Positions 61,729 to 64,000 of a stretch of 64,000 bases of DNA are shown here, piece by piece (the stretch's first letter is position 1; every line of letters begins with the position of its first letter). Under the pieces are notes generated by a model, which saw nothing but the letters and a program-made list of their open reading frames with translations, searched no databases and had not been told where the DNA came from. Location of the stretch: positions 248,001 to 312,000 of the forward strand of contig NZ_FZPD01000005.1 of NCBI RefSeq assembly GCF_900188325.1, read 5' to 3'. Made by a program: the position numbers and the translations under genes. Source of the DNA: Ekhidna lutea. GTDB taxonomy: Bacteria > Bacteroidota > Bacteroidia > Cytophagales > Cyclobacteriaceae.

Positions 61729-61732
61729 TAGG

Positions 61733-63022
61733 CTATTTGTTCATGTAATCCAGGGTTAAACCCATCATCGCATTCATACCCAGTTTCATCCCTGCATCAT
61801 CTACATAGAAGTCTGGTGTATGGTGCCCCGCCACTTCATCAGGGTCGTTTTCCGGTGGACAACCGCCTACAAAGAAGTACAGCCCTGGAATCTGCTCCTG
61901 GAAAAAGGAGAAGTCTTCTGCTCCGGTAATCGGCTTAATGATTTCGACATTGTCTTCTCCGGCTGCACGCTTCAGTGTTGGAAGCATCTGCTCATAGAGG
62001 TTAGGTTCATTGTACGTCACAGGATATCCTTCATCAATCCAGACTTCTACTTCGGCATTATTTGATTCACCCGTTTTCTGAGCTACTTCTCTAATTCGTG
62101 AAAGGATTTGTGTGCGCATATCTTCATCCAGCGTACGGATGGTTCCAAGCATATACAGATCTTCAGGAATGATGTTGTATCGCACACCGCCATGTATTGC
62201 CCCAATGGTTAAGACAGCAGGTGCCTCAGTAAGTTGCATGTTTCTGCTGATGATCGTTTGAAAGTTATTGATCATCTGTGCGGCAGTCACCACCGGATCT
62301 ATTCCATCCCAGGGAGCTGAGCCATGTGCCTGCTTTCCTTTGATGTCTATACGCATTGAGTTTACTGCCGCCATGATTCCTTCCGGTCTCACTTTAAGCT
62401 TTCCAACAGGTGTTTGAGCGTTGATATGTAAACCAAAAATGGCATCTACATCCGGATTTTTTAGTACGCCTTCTTTCACCATCAATTTGGCTCCACCTTC
62501 TTCGCCCTTTGGAGCTCCTTCTTCAGCTGGCTGAAAGATGAACTTTACAGTCCCCGGAACTTCGTCTTTCATTTCCCACAGCATTTTAGCTACTCCTAAC
62601 AGGATACTAATGTGTGTATCGTGTCCGCAGGCATGCATGACAGGAACCTGCTCGCCATTGTATTCGCCCATCTGCTTAGATGCCCATGGTAGTTCTACAC
62701 GCTCTTTTACTGGTAGTCCATCAATATCTGCTCTAAGACCTACTACTGGCCCGGGCTTTCCACCTTCAAGGATAGCAACCACTCCGGTCTTTGCTACTCC
62801 GGTTTGAGGTTCATAGCCAATTTCTTTTAAAATTTCTGTGATTCGTTCAGCAGTTTTAAACTCTCGGTTGCTGAGCTCGGCATTCTGATGAAACCAATGG
62901 CGCCATTCAATAACTTCAGCTTCTGTTTGAGCTACCATCTCCTCAATTTGCTTATCAAAATTTTGAGCAAAGAGTGTTATAGAAAATACAACTGTAAATA
63001 AGGTTAGAAAGGTTTTTTTCAT
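61733..63022 (-). CDS. Exported M20 amidohydrolase (N-acyl amino acid/hippurate hydrolase-like)
   Basis: 429 residues. Signal peptide (ITLFAQ), then an M20D peptidase: metal motifs HACGHDTH, QPAEEGAPKGEEGG, and H/E ligands in FGLHIN and GAEDFSFFQ. A dimerisation/lid domain lies at about 215-330. It cleaves N-acyl amino acids or similar amides in the periplasm. Single gene, with the tandem duplication just behind it. Confidence 0.92.
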   Translation of the reverse strand: MKKTFLTLFTVVFSITLFAQNFDKQIEEMVAQTEAEVIEWRHWFHQNAELSNREFKTAERITEILKEIGYEPQTGVAKTGVVAILEGGKPGPVVGLRADIDGLPVKERVELPWASKQMGEYNGEQVPVMHACGHDTHISILLGVAKMLWEMKDEVPGTVKFIFQPAEEGAPKGEEGGAKLMVKEGVLKNPDVDAIFGLHINAQTPVGKLKVRPEGIMAAVNSMRIDIKGKQAHGSAPWDGIDPVVTAAQMINNFQTIISRNMQLTEAPAVLTIGAIHGGVRYNIIPEDLYMLGTIRTLDEDMRTQILSRIREVAQKTGESNNAEVEVWIDEGYPVTYNEPNLYEQMLPTLKRAAGEDNVEIIKPITGAEDFSFFQEQIPGLYFFVGGCPPENDPDEVAGHHTPDFYVDDAGMKLGMNAMMGLTLDYMNK

Positions 63023-63146
63023 AATAATTCTGGTTTTGGAAGCATAAGTTACAACTCATCCGGATATTTCTACAGTTCGGTCAGGATGATTGGTGTAGGC
63101 AATTGATCTGCGGGACTTTTGGATTGAATCTAAAAGTCAAAAACAA

Positions 63147-64000
63147 ATGCGAGCAATCATCCTACTACCTTTTCTTTTCATCTGTTCATCTCTTTTTGCC
63201 CAAACAACTATTTCAGGACGAGTTGCTGAAAAATCCGGAGAGCCTTTGCTTGGGGTTAATGTTTATATAAAAGGAACTTATGATGGAGCTACCACAGACA
63301 TCAATGGTAATTTTTCATTTACTACTTATGAGGAAGACAGCCTGATTCTTGTCGCTTCGTTCATTGGGTTTCATGAGATAAACCTCCCACTATCAAAGGA
63401 TAATGAGCCCTTGTTAATCAGGATGCGTGAGAAAGTGAGTGAGTTGAATGCTGTGGTGATTACCGCAGGCGCTTTCCATGCTTCAGAGGAGGGAAAGCGA
63501 GAAGTATTAAAGCCGCTTGATATAGTGACTACTGCGGGTGCTACTGCAGATGTTCCTGGTGCTTTGAATACTTTGCCAGGCACGCAAACAGTGGGAGAGA
63601 CCGGAAGATTATTTGTTAGGGGAGGTGATGGAAGAGAAACCAAGACCTTCATCGACGGGATGCTCGTGCACAATGAATACAGTCCATCCGCTCCTAATAC
63701 GCCTGGAAGAAGCCGCTTCTCACCATTCATGTTTAAAGGAATGAGCTTCTCAACGGGTGGCTATTCAGCAGAGTACGGGCAGGCACTTTCTTCTGCTTTG
63801 ATTCTCCAATCCAAAGATCTTGCAGAAAATGACCGAACAGATATCTCACTGATGTCGGTAGGTGCAGATGTATCGACAACTCAGGCGACCGAAAACAGCT
63901 CTTTTGCCGGAAAGGTACAGTACACCAACCTGACACCTTACTTTAAGTTAGTAGATCAGAATCTGAAGTGGGATAAAGCACCGGAAGAGTACAATTCGAA
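63147..64000 (+). CDS. TonB-dependent receptor (3' partial)
   Basis: The frame opens with ATG 63147 and runs past the window end (284 codons visible). A signal peptide (ICSSLFAQ) is followed by a carboxypeptidase-regulatory-like domain (TISGRVAEKSGEPLLGVNVYIKGTYDGATTDINGNF, about 20-100) and the plug domain (PGALNTLPGTQTVGETGRLFVRGGDGRETKTFIDGM). Outer-membrane, energy-dependent import. Substrate cannot be told from this part; no SusD gene is visible. Confidence 0.9.
   Translation, partial: MRAIILLPFLFICSSLFAQTTISGRVAEKSGEPLLGVNVYIKGTYDGATTDINGNFSFTTYEEDSLILVASFIGFHEINLPLSKDNEPLLIRMREKVSELNAVVITAGAFHASEEGKREVLKPLDIVTTAGATADVPGALNTLPGTQTVGETGRLFVRGGDGRETKTFIDGMLVHNEYSPSAPNTPGRSRFSPFMFKGMSFSTGGYSAEYGQALSSALILQSKDLAENDRTDISLMSVGADVSTTQATENSSFAGKVQYTNLTPYFKLVDQNLKWDKAPEEYNS

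Noticed and set aside
63371-63730. 119-residue minus-strand frame in the receptor gene
   Set aside because: The plus strand encodes a clear TonB receptor plug here.

Overview
The window comes from a chromosome of the phylum Bacteroidota, probably a marine or soil member of the Cytophagales. The evidence is a type IX secretion sorting tail on a 2039-residue surface protein, a fused CcoN-CcoO oxidase subunit, a Sec-exported clade II NosZ, promoters of the Bacteroidota type (-7 box TAnnTTTG), many SPII lipoproteins, and a SusC/TonB-type receptor at the right edge. No insertion sequence, integrase, phage gene or CRISPR array was seen.

Left part (1-19 kb): housekeeping and envelope genes. These are a PQQ sugar-dehydrogenase-like protein cut by the window edge, a pair of M16 peptidases (one active, one without the zinc motif), an M23 peptidase/K+ channel/MORN-like operon, a lipocalin-like lipoprotein, a thiolase, a BatB-BatC pair, the giant T9SS cargo protein, a second MORN-like protein, and tRNA-Ser(GCT) plus tRNA-Arg(TCT) with a strong terminator.

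Centre (19.3-49.7 kb): one block for low-oxygen and N-oxide respiration. It holds a PAS histidine kinase and an unusual receiver-cNMP-HTH regulator, three universal stress proteins, CcoI, thioredoxin, a beta-CASP RNase-like protein, OsmC, the di-iron repair protein Ric, a complete cbb3 oxidase locus (ccoS-NO-Q-P-G-H plus a TauE-like gene), hemN, an Rrf2 regulator with three cysteines, and a nos operon (cytochrome c, fasciclin, nosZ, membrane protein, nosL, D, F, Y). Seven FNR/CRP-like boxes (NTGAY-N4-RTCAN) lie upstream of these units, often about 41-44 or 65 bp before a predicted start point, so the block looks like one regulon. A second operator type (AATAAAGGA-N8-TCCTTTATT) overlaps the rrf2 promoter and recurs before the nos operon. 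Divergent from rrf2 is a four-gene operon with no assigned function: two truncated four-helix-bundle chemoreceptor-like membrane proteins, a 66-residue protein and a His-rich exported helical protein. This is the best candidate for an undescribed system. The block is bracketed by a 38-bp direct repeat of the tRNA-Arg tail and terminator, which may mark an old insertion.

Right part (49.7-64 kb): mostly minus-strand single genes and short operons for small-molecule detoxification and repair: RidA-like, HpaF-like isomerase (plus strand), adenylate cyclase, two DJ-1/PfpI proteins, AlkB, nitroreductase, GNAT, DMT exporter, DUF1330, a cyclase/formamidase with a C-terminal frameshift, a Crp-like regulator, cupin and DUF2867. 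Then come an EF-hand protein, a 51-residue small protein, a perfect 33-bp tandem duplication, an M20 amidohydrolase and the start of a TonB-dependent receptor.
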